Positions 42,526-52,800 of a DNA stretch of 64,000 bases are shown piece after piece. The translations under genes and the position numbers were made by a program. The notes under the pieces were generated by a model. It worked only from the letters and a program-made list of their open reading frames with translations, did no database searches and was not told the DNA's origin. The stretch's first letter is position 1, and each line of letters begins with the position of its first letter. Source of the stretch: JAEUIX01 sp046156035 (GTDB lineage: Bacteria > Planctomycetota > Phycisphaerae > Phycisphaerales > UBA1924); the NCBI GenBank assembly GCA_046156035.1, contig JBJXEW010000053.1, positions 127,374 to 191,373 on the forward strand. Direction: 5' to 3'.

Positions 42526-44037
42526 ATGAAGAAGTCAATTGAATGGGAGACGCTGAACGACGAGGCGGCGGCACTCTTGGATTCAGGCGAATACGAGAAG
42601 GGGGTGCTCGTTGCCAAGCGGGCACTCGCGGTCGGCAAGGAGGCATTCGGCGCGCATCACCCCAACGTGGCACTCACTCTCGGGAATCTGGGCCTGCACT
42701 ACGCACTGAGTGGCCAAGAGGATCTGGCTGAGACTCTCTTCAGGCGGGCGTTGGAGATCACTGAAGCCGCGCTCGGTTCGGACCACGCCGACGTAGCTGC
42801 CTGCCTGAACAAGCTTGTCTCGCTTTACGCCACACAGGGCCGCGATGACGAGGCAGGGCCGCTTTTCGCACGCTCGCTCGTCATCAAGCACAGGGCAATG
42901 AATCCGAGCGACCCGGACCTAGCCGCAAGCATGACTCGCCACGCCAAGCAATGCGAAGAGGCCGGTGAGTACCGGGAAGCTGAGCGCCTCTTTGAGCAGG
43001 CGCTGATGTTCCGGGAAGCAGTCCTGGGCTCGAACCACCCTGATGTGGCCGAGAGCCTCAGCAATCTCGCTGGCATCTATGACACGCAAGGCGCCTACGC
43101 GCAGGCAGAGCCGCTCTACGATCGGGTGCTTGCAATCCTTGAAGCGACACTCGGCCCGAGCCACCTCAACGTAGCGGCGACCCTGAACAACCTGGCCTTG
43201 GTGGTGAAGGCGCAAGGCCGGTACGAAGGGGCCTGGACGCTCTACGAGCGGGCGCTGGCAATCATTGAAAAGGCCCTCGGGCCGGACGATCCATCCGTGG
43301 CCGGGACCCTGAACAATCTGGCCGAGCTTTACCGCATGCAGGGCCAGTACGCCGAGGCCGAGCCGCTCTTCAAGCGGTCGCTGGCGATCGATGAGAAGGC
43401 CCTCGGGCCGGACCATCCTGACGTGGCCACGAGCCTGAACAACCTGGCCTTGCTCTACAGCGATCAAGGCCAGTCCGCGCAGGCCGAGCCGCTCTACAAG
43501 CGGTCGCTGGCGATCATGCAGAAGGCCCTCGGCCCGAACCACCCCGACGTGGCCACCGGCCTGAACAACCTGGCCTCGCTCTACAGGGATCAAGGCCAGT
43601 CCGCGCAGGCCGAGCCGCTCTACAAGCGGTCGCTGGCGATTGGGGAGAAGGCCCTCGGCCCGGAGCACCCGGATGTGGCCACGAGCCTGAACAACCTGGC
43701 CGGGCTCTATGACACCCAGGGCCAATACGCGCAGGCCGAGCTGCTCTACAAGCGGTCGCTGGCGATCTACGAGAAGGCGCTCGGGCCGGACCACCCAAAT
43801 GTGGCCAGGAGCCTGAACAACCTGGCCTTGCTCTACCAGACGCAGGGCGAGTACGCGCAGGCGGAGCCGCTCCTCATGCGGGCGCTCGCGATACACGAAA
43901 CGGCTCTGGTCCCGGACAACCGGGATGTGGCCCGGACCTTCGAGTATCTGGCCAGCCTCTACCGCAGGATAGACAGTCCCAAGGACGCTGAACGCGTCGA
44001 AGAACGGGCCAAGCAGTTCCGTGCCATCAAGCGTTGA
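42526..44037 (+). CDS. Kinesin-light-chain-like TPR protein, 11 repeats
   Basis: After a 39-residue lead-in (itself TPR-like), the 503-residue protein is eleven consecutive 42-residue units (starting at residues 40, 82, 124 and so on) of the form ALGPDHPDVATSLNNLALLY followed by QGQSAQAEPLYKRSLAI. Units 6-10 (DNA 43273-43902) are nearly identical at nucleotide level, so recent tandem duplication is likely. No signal peptide, membrane segment or catalytic domain is present. An AAGGACAAGGG ribosome site precedes ATG 42526. A SIR2-like gene follows on the same strand. Confidence 0.88.
   Translation: MKKSIEWETLNDEAAALLDSGEYEKGVLVAKRALAVGKEAFGAHHPNVALTLGNLGLHYALSGQEDLAETLFRRALEITEAALGSDHADVAACLNKLVSLYATQGRDDEAGPLFARSLVIKHRAMNPSDPDLAASMTRHAKQCEEAGEYREAERLFEQALMFREAVLGSNHPDVAESLSNLAGIYDTQGAYAQAEPLYDRVLAILEATLGPSHLNVAATLNNLALVVKAQGRYEGAWTLYERALAIIEKALGPDDPSVAGTLNNLAELYRMQGQYAEAEPLFKRSLAIDEKALGPDHPDVATSLNNLALLYSDQGQSAQAEPLYKRSLAIMQKALGPNHPDVATGLNNLASLYRDQGQSAQAEPLYKRSLAIGEKALGPEHPDVATSLNNLAGLYDTQGQYAQAELLYKRSLAIYEKALGPDHPNVARSLNNLALLYQTQGEYAQAEPLLMRALAIHETALVPDNRDVARTFEYLASLYRRIDSPKDAERVEERAKQFRAIKR
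43273..43902 (+). repeat. Tandem 126-bp repeats within the TPR gene (units 6-10)
   Basis: Five consecutive 126-bp coding units share long identical stretches such as GAGCCGCTCTACAAGCGGTC and AACAACCTGGCC. They encode TPR units 6-10 and are expected to vary in number by recombination. Confidence 0.85.
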
Positions 44038-44047
44038 GCGCGGCACG

Positions 44048-44072
44048 GGGTTGACCGCGCGCGGTCGAACCC
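44048..44072. terminator. Hairpin after TPR gene, no T-tract
   Basis: GGGTTGACC pairs with GGTCGAACCC (one bulged G) around GCGCGC, starting 11 bp after the TPR stop codon. Without a T-run it is a doubtful terminator, but it may separate the TPR and SIR2 transcripts. Confidence 0.3.
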
Positions 44073-44255
44073 TGGGTGCGGGGCAGTGGCACTGCCAAGG
44101 TCAAACGCGAGGCCTTCGGTTCGGTCGTGCACTGCTAGGCATTGAGGCGAGCCCTTCTCGTAGCGGCCGCACTTCGGTGCTCGCCACGATTCGAGTCGGC
44201 GCACACCGCTGCTTTTGATGCTTGCTTGCAAGTCTTGGCCCGGACATGATTCGCC

Positions 44256-45203
44256 ATGTCTAGCTCCCGCCCGCCAGTAAAAACTCTGTTCGTTCTGGGC
44301 GCGGGTGCCAGCAAAGCGTTCGGGCTACCGACAGCGAACGAACTGCGTGACTTGATGATCAATGATGCTTGTTCGCCGCCCAGCGCAGGGCCGGATCGCG
44401 ATACACCGGAAGCCCAACGGCACGAGCGTAGTCGCGCGGCGGCCTTTGCTACGCATCTTCGAAGTTCAGGGCAGGCCTCAATCGACGCATTCCTCGAAAA
44501 GCGCAAAGAGTTCAGAGACATCGGGCTCTTCAACATTGCGAGATTCCTTCTCCCCGCTCAGGATCGTGCCATCGGGCGGCACGCGGTGTGCACCGATTGG
44601 CTGCGGTGGATCTTCCTGAAGTGTCTCAACAGCCAAACCCAACTCGAAACGGGCGCAGTGGGCTTCATCACCTTCAACTACGACATCACACTCGAAGCGG
44701 GGCTGGCATTCATGATCGGGGCGTCGTTTTCACTGGCGATCCCACAGGCAGTCGAGATTGTTCGTGCGCTGCCGATTGTCCATCCCTACGGCCAGCTTGA
44801 CATCGACGTTCTAGGGGCACTGGCCCGTCCCGGCCACGCTGGAGACAGGAAGCCCCACGAATTTGTAGACGCCGGAAGGACGATTCGGATCATGGGCGAC
44901 AGAGTTGAAGGGCCTGTTGATCGGATTGAGGCCGCTTGCACGTTGTTTGAGCAGGCAGCCCAGGTAGTGTTCCTTGGCTTCGGCTACGACGACACAAATC
45001 TCCGTCGAATTGGCATCGAGTGCCTTTCAGACGAATCAACGCCAAGGGTCAAACGCATCAGTGGCACGGCATTCGGTCTTCACAGGGCCGAGCGGGAAGT
45101 CGTCGCCTCGACGCTGCGCATGACCCACAATACGCTGGGATTGTCTACGCAGGGCTGTGAAGAGTTTCTGCGCGACCAGGTCGCCGACTGGTCTCTGACA
45201 TAG
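44256..45203 (+). CDS. SIR2-like domain protein, candidate defence NADase
   Basis: The 315-residue protein has the bacterial SIR2-like pattern: TLFVLGAGASKAFGLPTANE at the N-terminus (NAD-binding glycine loop), FITFNYDITLE with the conserved Asn, VHPYGQLD at the position of the catalytic His motif, and VVFLGFGYDDTNLR near the end. Proteins of this family often act as NAD-depleting effectors in antiphage systems, and a few deacylate. No second effector domain is visible. Its codon and base use is visibly less GC-rich than its neighbours, suggesting acquisition. The start ATG 44256 lacks a Shine-Dalgarno. Confidence 0.75.
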   Translation: MSSSRPPVKTLFVLGAGASKAFGLPTANELRDLMINDACSPPSAGPDRDTPEAQRHERSRAAAFATHLRSSGQASIDAFLEKRKEFRDIGLFNIARFLLPAQDRAIGRHAVCTDWLRWIFLKCLNSQTQLETGAVGFITFNYDITLEAGLAFMIGASFSLAIPQAVEIVRALPIVHPYGQLDIDVLGALARPGHAGDRKPHEFVDAGRTIRIMGDRVEGPVDRIEAACTLFEQAAQVVFLGFGYDDTNLRRIGIECLSDESTPRVKRISGTAFGLHRAEREVVASTLRMTHNTLGLSTQGCEEFLRDQVADWSLT

Positions 45204-45321
45204 GACGTTTGGGTGTGCGGTAGGTACCCGACATGGGCATCCGCTCAAAGCAGCCGACGCCCGTGGCACGGCCAAGGGGCCATGCTCGACTCCAACGGCC
45301 CGTCTTCCTTCACTCGCGAAC

Positions 45322-45348
45322 AAAAACCCCCCGGCTCGCGCCGGGGGC
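45322..45348 (-). terminator. Rho-independent terminator of atpD
   Basis: On the minus strand GCCCCCGGC-GCGA-GCCGGGGG forms a strong stem followed by GTTTTT. It lies about 50 bp after the atpD stop codon and also separates it from the SIR2 gene. Confidence 0.85.
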
Positions 45349-45397
45349 TCATTGGTCTTTGCCTTGTTTCTTCTGCTCGCGGCCAACTGCTCGTCGC

Positions 45398-46837
<1,440 letters not shown>

Positions 46838-46890
46838 ACGCGCGAACCCTCTGAAAAATGATGGCCGGGGACTGAGGCAGAACAAACAAA

Positions 46891-46919
46891 ATCCTATCGC
46901 GGGCCGCCCGGAGCCGCAA
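46891..46919 (-). promoter_or_regulatory. Candidate promoter of atpD
   Basis: On the minus strand TTGCGG (46919-46914) and TAGGAT (46896-46891) are separated by 17 nt. The predicted 5' leader is about 47 nt and contains the Shine-Dalgarno. Confidence 0.5.
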
Positions 46920-47012
46920 GGGCGTGAGCGTAGGACCGGCTCGGCCCGTTCGCCACCGTGAGCGAAACTGCTGGCGATCCGTGCATTCTGGTGCCTCAGT
47001 AAGGGTTTTTAC

Positions 47013-47041
47013 TTGCCGCGCGCGTGAACTTGTGCCACAAT
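47013..47041 (+). promoter_or_regulatory. Candidate promoter of the PEP-CTERM protein gene
   Basis: TTGCCG (47013-47018) and CACAAT (47036-47041) are 17 nt apart. A leader of about 60 nt would include GAGAGGGAAG before ATG 47110. Confidence 0.4.
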
Positions 47042-47109
47042 CCCGCAGTCAGGCCGGTTCTGTGTCGGCCTGGTTGTGTTGGAGAGAAGGCGAGAAGAGA
47101 GGGAAGCCC

Positions 47110-48051
47110 ATGAAGACTCGTGGATTCGCGGCGTTGGCTGTGGCGTTGTGCGGCTCAGCGGCGGGCCTGGCCCAAGGGCAGGTCTTGGCGCCGGAGTTTG
47201 CTGGCAGTTACACCATCAACGATCTGGGCTCGCCCATGGGGGTGCCGCCGCTGCTGGGAGGGCTGACCTTCCTGGCGGGCGACACCAACACGCTGCTCAT
47301 CGGCGGCCTGGCCAACGGCCCGGGCGGCGGGCTGTACCGCGTGCCCGTGACCCGCGACATGGACGGTCACATCGTGTCGCTGGGCGAGGCCACCCTGTTC
47401 GCAGAGGCCCCCTACAACGACGGCGGCATCAACTACGGCCCCGGCGGCGTGCTCTTTGCCTCGCAGTGGCCGGTGAACATGCTCAGCCAATACAAGCCCG
47501 GCAGCACCGTGCCCGATAAGGTCATCGACCTGGCACCCTTTGGCGTGGAGTCGTCGCACTCGGCCATCAACTTCGTGCCCGCGGGCTACCCCGGTGCAGG
47601 CCGCGTCAAACTCACCTCGTACATCGGCGGCCAATGGCTGGACGCGGGCCTGGCACCCGACGGCTTCGGCACGTTCGACCTTGTCGGCCTCACGGAGATT
47701 CCCGACTCGCGCCTGCCCGGCGGGCCCGAGGGCTTCGCCTACGTCCCCTTCGACTCGCCCGTCTTCGGCGGCACCCCGACCATGATCCTCTCCGAGTACG
47801 CGGCCGACGAAGTTTCCGTTTACGACATGAACGCCAACGGCGATCCGATTGTGGGCAGCCGCCGCACGTTCATCTCCGGCCTGAGCGGGGCCGAGGGCGC
47901 GCTCATCGACCCGGTCACCGGCGACTTCCTCTTCTCCACCTTTGGCGGCGGGGACCGTGTCCTCGTGGTGGGCGGGTTCAACATCCCCGCCCCCGCTGCC
48001 GCGTCGCTGCTGGGCCTCGCGGGCCTCGTCGCTGCTCGCCGCCGCCGCTGA
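47110..48051 (+). CDS. Exported PEP-CTERM-like protein
   Basis: The 313-residue protein has a signal peptide (MKTRGFAALAVALCGSAAGLAQG) and a C-terminal sorting signal IPAPAAASLLGLAGLVAARR ending in an Arg cluster, the pattern of PEP-CTERM-type anchors processed by exosortase. The body contains repeated beta-propeller-like strands (GGINYGPGGVLFASQWP, GPEGFAYVPFDSP), but no catalytic motif is evident. A strong ribosome site (GAGAGGGAAG) precedes the ATG. The function and the exosortase partner are not seen here. Confidence 0.75.
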   Translation: MKTRGFAALAVALCGSAAGLAQGQVLAPEFAGSYTINDLGSPMGVPPLLGGLTFLAGDTNTLLIGGLANGPGGGLYRVPVTRDMDGHIVSLGEATLFAEAPYNDGGINYGPGGVLFASQWPVNMLSQYKPGSTVPDKVIDLAPFGVESSHSAINFVPAGYPGAGRVKLTSYIGGQWLDAGLAPDGFGTFDLVGLTEIPDSRLPGGPEGFAYVPFDSPVFGGTPTMILSEYAADEVSVYDMNANGDPIVGSRRTFISGLSGAEGALIDPVTGDFLFSTFGGGDRVLVVGGFNIPAPAAASLLGLAGLVAARRRR

Positions 48052-48076
48052 GCCGCTTGACCTTGTTGCAAACCCA

Positions 48077-48106
48077 CAGGGGCGGGCAACGGTGCCCGCC
48101 CTGTTT
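48077..48106 (+). terminator. Terminator-like hairpin after the PEP-CTERM gene
   Basis: CAGGGGCGGGCA and TGCCCGCCCTG pair with one bulged G around ACGG, followed by TTTC. The T-run is short, so efficiency is uncertain. Confidence 0.5.
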
Positions 48107-48138
48107 CATTCCATCACCGGCACGGATCGCCGCGGCAC

Positions 48139-48144
48139 TACCAT
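48139..48144 (+). promoter_or_regulatory. Candidate leaderless -10 of sucC (TACCAT)
   Basis: TACCAT ends 8 nt before ATG 48153; no Shine-Dalgarno is visible. Confidence 0.35.
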
Positions 48145-48152
48145 GCCGCCGC

Positions 48153-49460
<1,308 letters not shown>

Positions 49461-49507
49461 GGCGCTCACGCAGGTCACTGCCCATTTGGCCCTTGCGGCA
49501 TTTCTGG

Positions 49508-49513
49508 TATCCT
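49508..49513 (+). promoter_or_regulatory. Candidate leaderless promoter of the amidohydrolase gene
   Basis: TTGGCC (49486-49491), 16 nt and TATCCT (49508-49513) precede ATG 49520 by 6 nt from the hexamer end, implying transcription from the start codon itself. Confidence 0.45.
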
Positions 49514-49519
49514 GGCGCG

Positions 49520-50389
49520 ATGCCCCGCATCACCCGTGCTGCGCTCATCCAGTGCTCCAACCCCCTTGCCGACACCACCGATCTCAAAAAGATCAAGTCG
49601 GCCATGATCGAGAAGCACCTGGGCCTCATCAAGGCCGCGGCAGACCAAGGGGCCAACATCTGCTGCCTGCAGGAGATCTTCTACGGGCCGTACTTCTGCG
49701 CCGAGCAGCACGTGAAGTGGTACGAGACGGCCGAGCCGATCCCCGACGGGCCGACGGTGCGCCTGATGCAGGACCTGGCAAAGAAGCACCGCATGGTGAT
49801 GGTGGTGCCGATCTACGAACTGGCGATGACGGGCGTGTACTACAACACCGCCGCGGTGATCGACGAGACCGGCCAGTATCTTGGCCGCTACCGCAAGAAG
49901 CACATCCCCCACTGCCACCCGGGCTTCTGGGAGAAGTTCTACTTCAAGCCCGGTGACGGCGGGTACCCGATCTTCGAGACGCGCTTCGGCCGCGTCGGTG
50001 TCTACATCTGCTACGACCGCCACTTCCCCGAGGGTGCCCGCGAACTCGGCCTCAACGGCGCCGAGATCGTCTTCAACCCCAGCGCCACTGTCGCGGGCCT
50101 GAGCGAGTACCTCTGGAAGTTGGAGCAGCCGGCCCACGCCGTGGCCAACCAGTACTTCGTCGGGGCCATCAACCGCGTCGGCACCGAGGCCCCCTGGAAC
50201 ATCGGCGAGTTCTACGGCCAGAGTTACTTCTGCGACCCGCGCGGCAAGATCATCAAGCAGGCCAGCCGCGACAAGGACGAGGTGGTGGTGGCCGACCTTG
50301 ACCTGGACATGATCACGGAGGTGCGGAACGTCTGGCAGTTTTATCGCGACCGCCGGCCGGAGACGTACACGGAGACGACGCGGGTGTGA
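49520..50389 (+). CDS. Carbon-nitrogen hydrolase, beta-ureidopropionase-like
   Basis: The 289-residue nitrilase-superfamily amidase has the catalytic triad Glu in CLQEIFYGPYFC, Lys in GRYRKKHIPH and Cys in VGVYICYDRHFPEGAREL. The sequence HIPHCHPGFWEKFYFKPGD and NYFVGAINRVG-type segments match beta-ureidopropionase / N-carbamoyl amino-acid amidohydrolases of pyrimidine degradation, although N-carbamoylputrescine amidase is a close alternative. No pyd or polyamine genes are adjacent. The start at ATG 49520 is supported by the leaderless -10. Confidence 0.85.
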   Translation: MPRITRAALIQCSNPLADTTDLKKIKSAMIEKHLGLIKAAADQGANICCLQEIFYGPYFCAEQHVKWYETAEPIPDGPTVRLMQDLAKKHRMVMVVPIYELAMTGVYYNTAAVIDETGQYLGRYRKKHIPHCHPGFWEKFYFKPGDGGYPIFETRFGRVGVYICYDRHFPEGARELGLNGAEIVFNPSATVAGLSEYLWKLEQPAHAVANQYFVGAINRVGTEAPWNIGEFYGQSYFCDPRGKIIKQASRDKDEVVVADLDLDMITEVRNVWQFYRDRRPETYTETTRV

Positions 50390-50447
50390 GCCGGGCTCAA
50401 CGGGTCCGCGGGCAGGCCAATAATCCAGAGTCACTCAAGGAACCATC

Positions 50448-50690
50448 GTGCCCAAAGTGTTTGAGCAGGACGGGTTCGTGTTCAGTTTCTGGTCGAACGA
50501 GGGCTTGGAGCCGATGCACGTACACGTCTCCAAGGGCGATGCGGGCGGCAAGTGGTGGCTGAGCGATCTGACCAACGTGTACGCGGCGGGCTTCAACCCG
50601 AACGAGATACGCAAGATCAAACGGATTCTGAGAACGCGGCGTAAGGACCTTATCGATGCGTGGACACGGCATTTCTCACGGCCTGCCTAG
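50448..50690 (+). CDS. DUF4160-type small protein
   Basis: The 80-residue protein (GTG start, AAGGA ribosome site) reads VFEQDGFVFSFWSNEGLEPM followed by HVHVSKGDAGGKWWL and a basic helical C-terminus. The pattern of FxxWxxEGxxPxHVHV and a terminal helix fits DUF4160, which is usually paired with DUF2442 and is suspected of toxin-antitoxin behaviour. The last 35 bp overlap the next gene. Confidence 0.8.
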   Translation: MPKVFEQDGFVFSFWSNEGLEPMHVHVSKGDAGGKWWLSDLTNVYAAGFNPNEIRKIKRILRTRRKDLIDAWTRHFSRPA

Positions 50691-51102
50691 AGCCACTTCG
50701 GTCCGGTTCGCGGCCGCGGGCGACACCGAATACCTCATCGCCGTGCTCGCGAGCGGGAGCGCGGTGGTTGTGCCACTCGATTACTACCCCACGCTGAAGG
50801 CCGCCTCGCCAGCGCAACGGCGCCGCTGGAAACTGGTCGCGGCCGGCCAGGGGGTTTCGTGGCCAGACCTGGACCTTGACCTCTCGACTGAAGGCTTAGT
50901 TGCCGGCCGTCCTGACGCGACGGCAAAGGCCCGCGCGGTGTTGACAACCGCGGCGGCCAAGAGGCTTACCCGCGTCGCGATCGCCAACCGCCCAGCCGCG
51001 GCCACGGCCCCAAACCTTGCGAAGTTGCTGGCCCAGACGCTGTCGCCGGCCGCGCTGCGAAACCTGGCTCGCAGCATTCAGCATCTTGCAAAGGCCTCGT
51101 AG
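50656..51102 (+). CDS. DUF2442-type protein
   Basis: The 148-residue protein has the DUF2442 core: SVRFAAAGDTEYLIAVLASG, VPLDYYPTLKAASPAQRRRW, then SWPDLDLDLSTEGLVAG. A C-terminal extension of about 60 residues (Ala/Leu-rich, possibly helical) is unlike short DUF2442 proteins of 80-100 residues. It overlaps the DUF4160 gene by 35 bp in another frame, so the two are co-expressed. A later start is possible, but the overlap is common for this pair. Confidence 0.72.
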   Translation: MRGHGISHGLPRATSVRFAAAGDTEYLIAVLASGSAVVVPLDYYPTLKAASPAQRRRWKLVAAGQGVSWPDLDLDLSTEGLVAGRPDATAKARAVLTTAAAKRLTRVAIANRPAAATAPNLAKLLAQTLSPAALRNLARSIQHLAKAS

Positions 51103-51257
51103 TGTGGAGGAGAGGAGCGGTGTTCGCTGGTGGGGCGGTTCGCAAGCACGCTTTCCCCTTGGGGGGAGGACCCCTAGGACATGGGTGTCAATCTCCCTGG
51201 GACATCGCGGCTGAAGCAGGATGCCGGTTCCCGTACACCGATCCGCTGGGGGCGCGA

Positions 51258-51755
51258 GTGCGAATTGCGAGAGCACGAAGCAAAGCTAGGCACATTTCCG
51301 TAAGCCGAGTCGCACTCGCGGTGGTTGTGTGCGTGTTCCTATTGCTTGCCTGTCTACTCGCCCCGGTCGTCCTGCCGATTCGGCTTCCAAATGGCTTTGA
51401 GGTCTTTCGTCCAAGTAAAGATACTATTATAATAATCGCACCTCGAAAGCGCTGGCCTCCGCATCCGAGTTGGGCCGATAAGGGGATTGTTGCCGGTCCG
51501 CGCATCGATGGCCTTCGCGTGTATGCCGGGAGGTGGGTGGCAGGAAGAGCAGTGGCATCGCCGGGCTCTGAGGTTGGGAATCTTGGCCCAACAGGCTACT
51601 TCGTCCTCGACACCGTTTCGGGCGCGGCCTCTCTTGGGTTAACAGAGGCACAGTATCGGGCCGAGGTCATGCAGCAGGTCGGCCAACCCGCCGTGCCCTT
51701 GACGCACCCCGACGATTGGTGGTGCCCATGCGGCAGTCTCCTTCGGCAGCCATAG
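51258..51755 (+). CDS. Membrane-anchored hypothetical protein
   Basis: The 165-residue product (GTG start) has one hydrophobic segment (VALAVVVCVFLLLACLLAPV, near residues 18-37) and an extracytoplasmic tail containing YFVLDTVSGAASLGLTEAQY, a motif I associate with planctomycete hypothetical proteins. The sequence from 51420 to 51440 is unusually AT-rich. A reading frame open from 51102 exists, but the GTG at 51258 puts the hydrophobic helix near the N-terminus. Function is unknown. Confidence 0.45.
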   Translation: MRIARARSKARHISVSRVALAVVVCVFLLLACLLAPVVLPIRLPNGFEVFRPSKDTIIIIAPRKRWPPHPSWADKGIVAGPRIDGLRVYAGRWVAGRAVASPGSEVGNLGPTGYFVLDTVSGAASLGLTEAQYRAEVMQQVGQPAVPLTHPDDWWCPCGSLLRQP

Positions 51756-51897
51756 ATTCTCGCAGGCGAGCGATTGTTCGGGAGTGGTTGGCACGGCGCA
51801 TGCATGCCTCGCGGTCAGAGAGAATCGGGTCACCCGCCATTGCCCCAGAGGCAGTTCATCCACCACGCCGTGATCCGCTCCGTCACCCGCCGCGCGT

Positions 51898-52608
51898 TCA
51901 CCCGTGCAGTCGCACTTCTTCCCAGTGCCCCTGCATATGCCGCACGATCGTGCCCGTCGCCACGTACATCACCTGCTCGGCAATGTTCGTGCAGTGGTCC
52001 GCCATCACCTCGCACAGCGTGGCCACCTCGCTCAAACTCAGCACCTCGTCCACGGTCATGCGGCCCTTGGCCAGTTGTTCCTGAGCCTCGCGCACCAGCA
52101 CCTTCTTGAACTGCCGCACCGCCTCTTCGCTCAGCAGCACCACCTTGGCCAGTTCCGGGTCCAGCCGGTCGAAACTCGTGGTCGCATCCCGCAGAATGCC
52201 CACCGCGCTGTTGGCCAGCATCCGCGAGTTGGGCGGCAGGCTCTGCCCGCCCGCCAGGCCCGCCAGCACCAGCGCCTGCTCGCTGATCGCCACGCCCACA
52301 TCCGCGATCCGCTCCAGTTCGTTGTTCACCTTCACCACCGTCAGCACCATCCGCAGTTGCTCGGTGGTCAGGCACGATTGGTTCGAGCACGCATCGGCCA
52401 GCAGTTGCACGGCCGTCTTCTCGAGGGCGATGTCCACCCGGTCAACATCTTCATCCAAGGCAATGGCATCGCGTGCCGCGCCGGGGTCGCGGTTGAAGAC
52501 CGCCTCGAACGATTTTTCGATCAGCATCTGCACGCGCCGGCCCTGACCCACCAGCGCGTGCTTGAGCCGCTCGATCCGGTCGTTGTAGTTCTGCTCGTGC
52601 GTGCCCAT
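51898..52608 (-). CDS. phoU: Phosphate transport/signalling accessory protein PhoU
   Basis: PhoU is a helical bundle protein that links the Pst phosphate transporter to PhoR signalling. The 236-residue product has two similar three-helix halves. Each has a conserved E/D-rich motif, NNELERIADVGVAISEQAL in the first and CEVMADHCTNIAEQVMYVAT in the second, which bind metal. The N-terminal MGTHEQNYNDRIERLKHALV is typical. No pst or phoBR genes lie adjacent. It is divergent from eno. Confidence 0.9.
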   Translation of the reverse strand: MGTHEQNYNDRIERLKHALVGQGRRVQMLIEKSFEAVFNRDPGAARDAIALDEDVDRVDIALEKTAVQLLADACSNQSCLTTEQLRMVLTVVKVNNELERIADVGVAISEQALVLAGLAGGQSLPPNSRMLANSAVGILRDATTSFDRLDPELAKVVLLSEEAVRQFKKVLVREAQEQLAKGRMTVDEVLSLSEVATLCEVMADHCTNIAEQVMYVATGTIVRHMQGHWEEVRLHG

Positions 52609-52708
52609 CTGGTTTCTTTGCCCTGCCCGCACCGCGATCGTACCGCCCCGCCCACCGCGCCACCCGCCGCGGCACTCCATTCCATCGGTGCCGCGGACCC
52701 GACCCCTC

Positions 52709-52714
52709 TATATT
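52709..52714 (+). promoter_or_regulatory. Candidate -10 of eno (TATATT)
   Basis: TATATT lies about 86 bp before the eno ATG in otherwise GC-rich sequence. No clear -35 is found. Confidence 0.3.
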
Positions 52715-52800
52715 CCATTCGCCCGACCAAGCCGTTCGGGTTCACCCATCCAACCCCGCGGCAGCCGGACAGGCCCGGAGCCGCCTAAAGCGAGGTTTCC

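Noticed and set aside
43273..43902. Regular 126-bp repeats that could suggest a CRISPR-like array
   Set aside because: They are in-frame TPR coding units with no unique spacers and no cas genes nearby.
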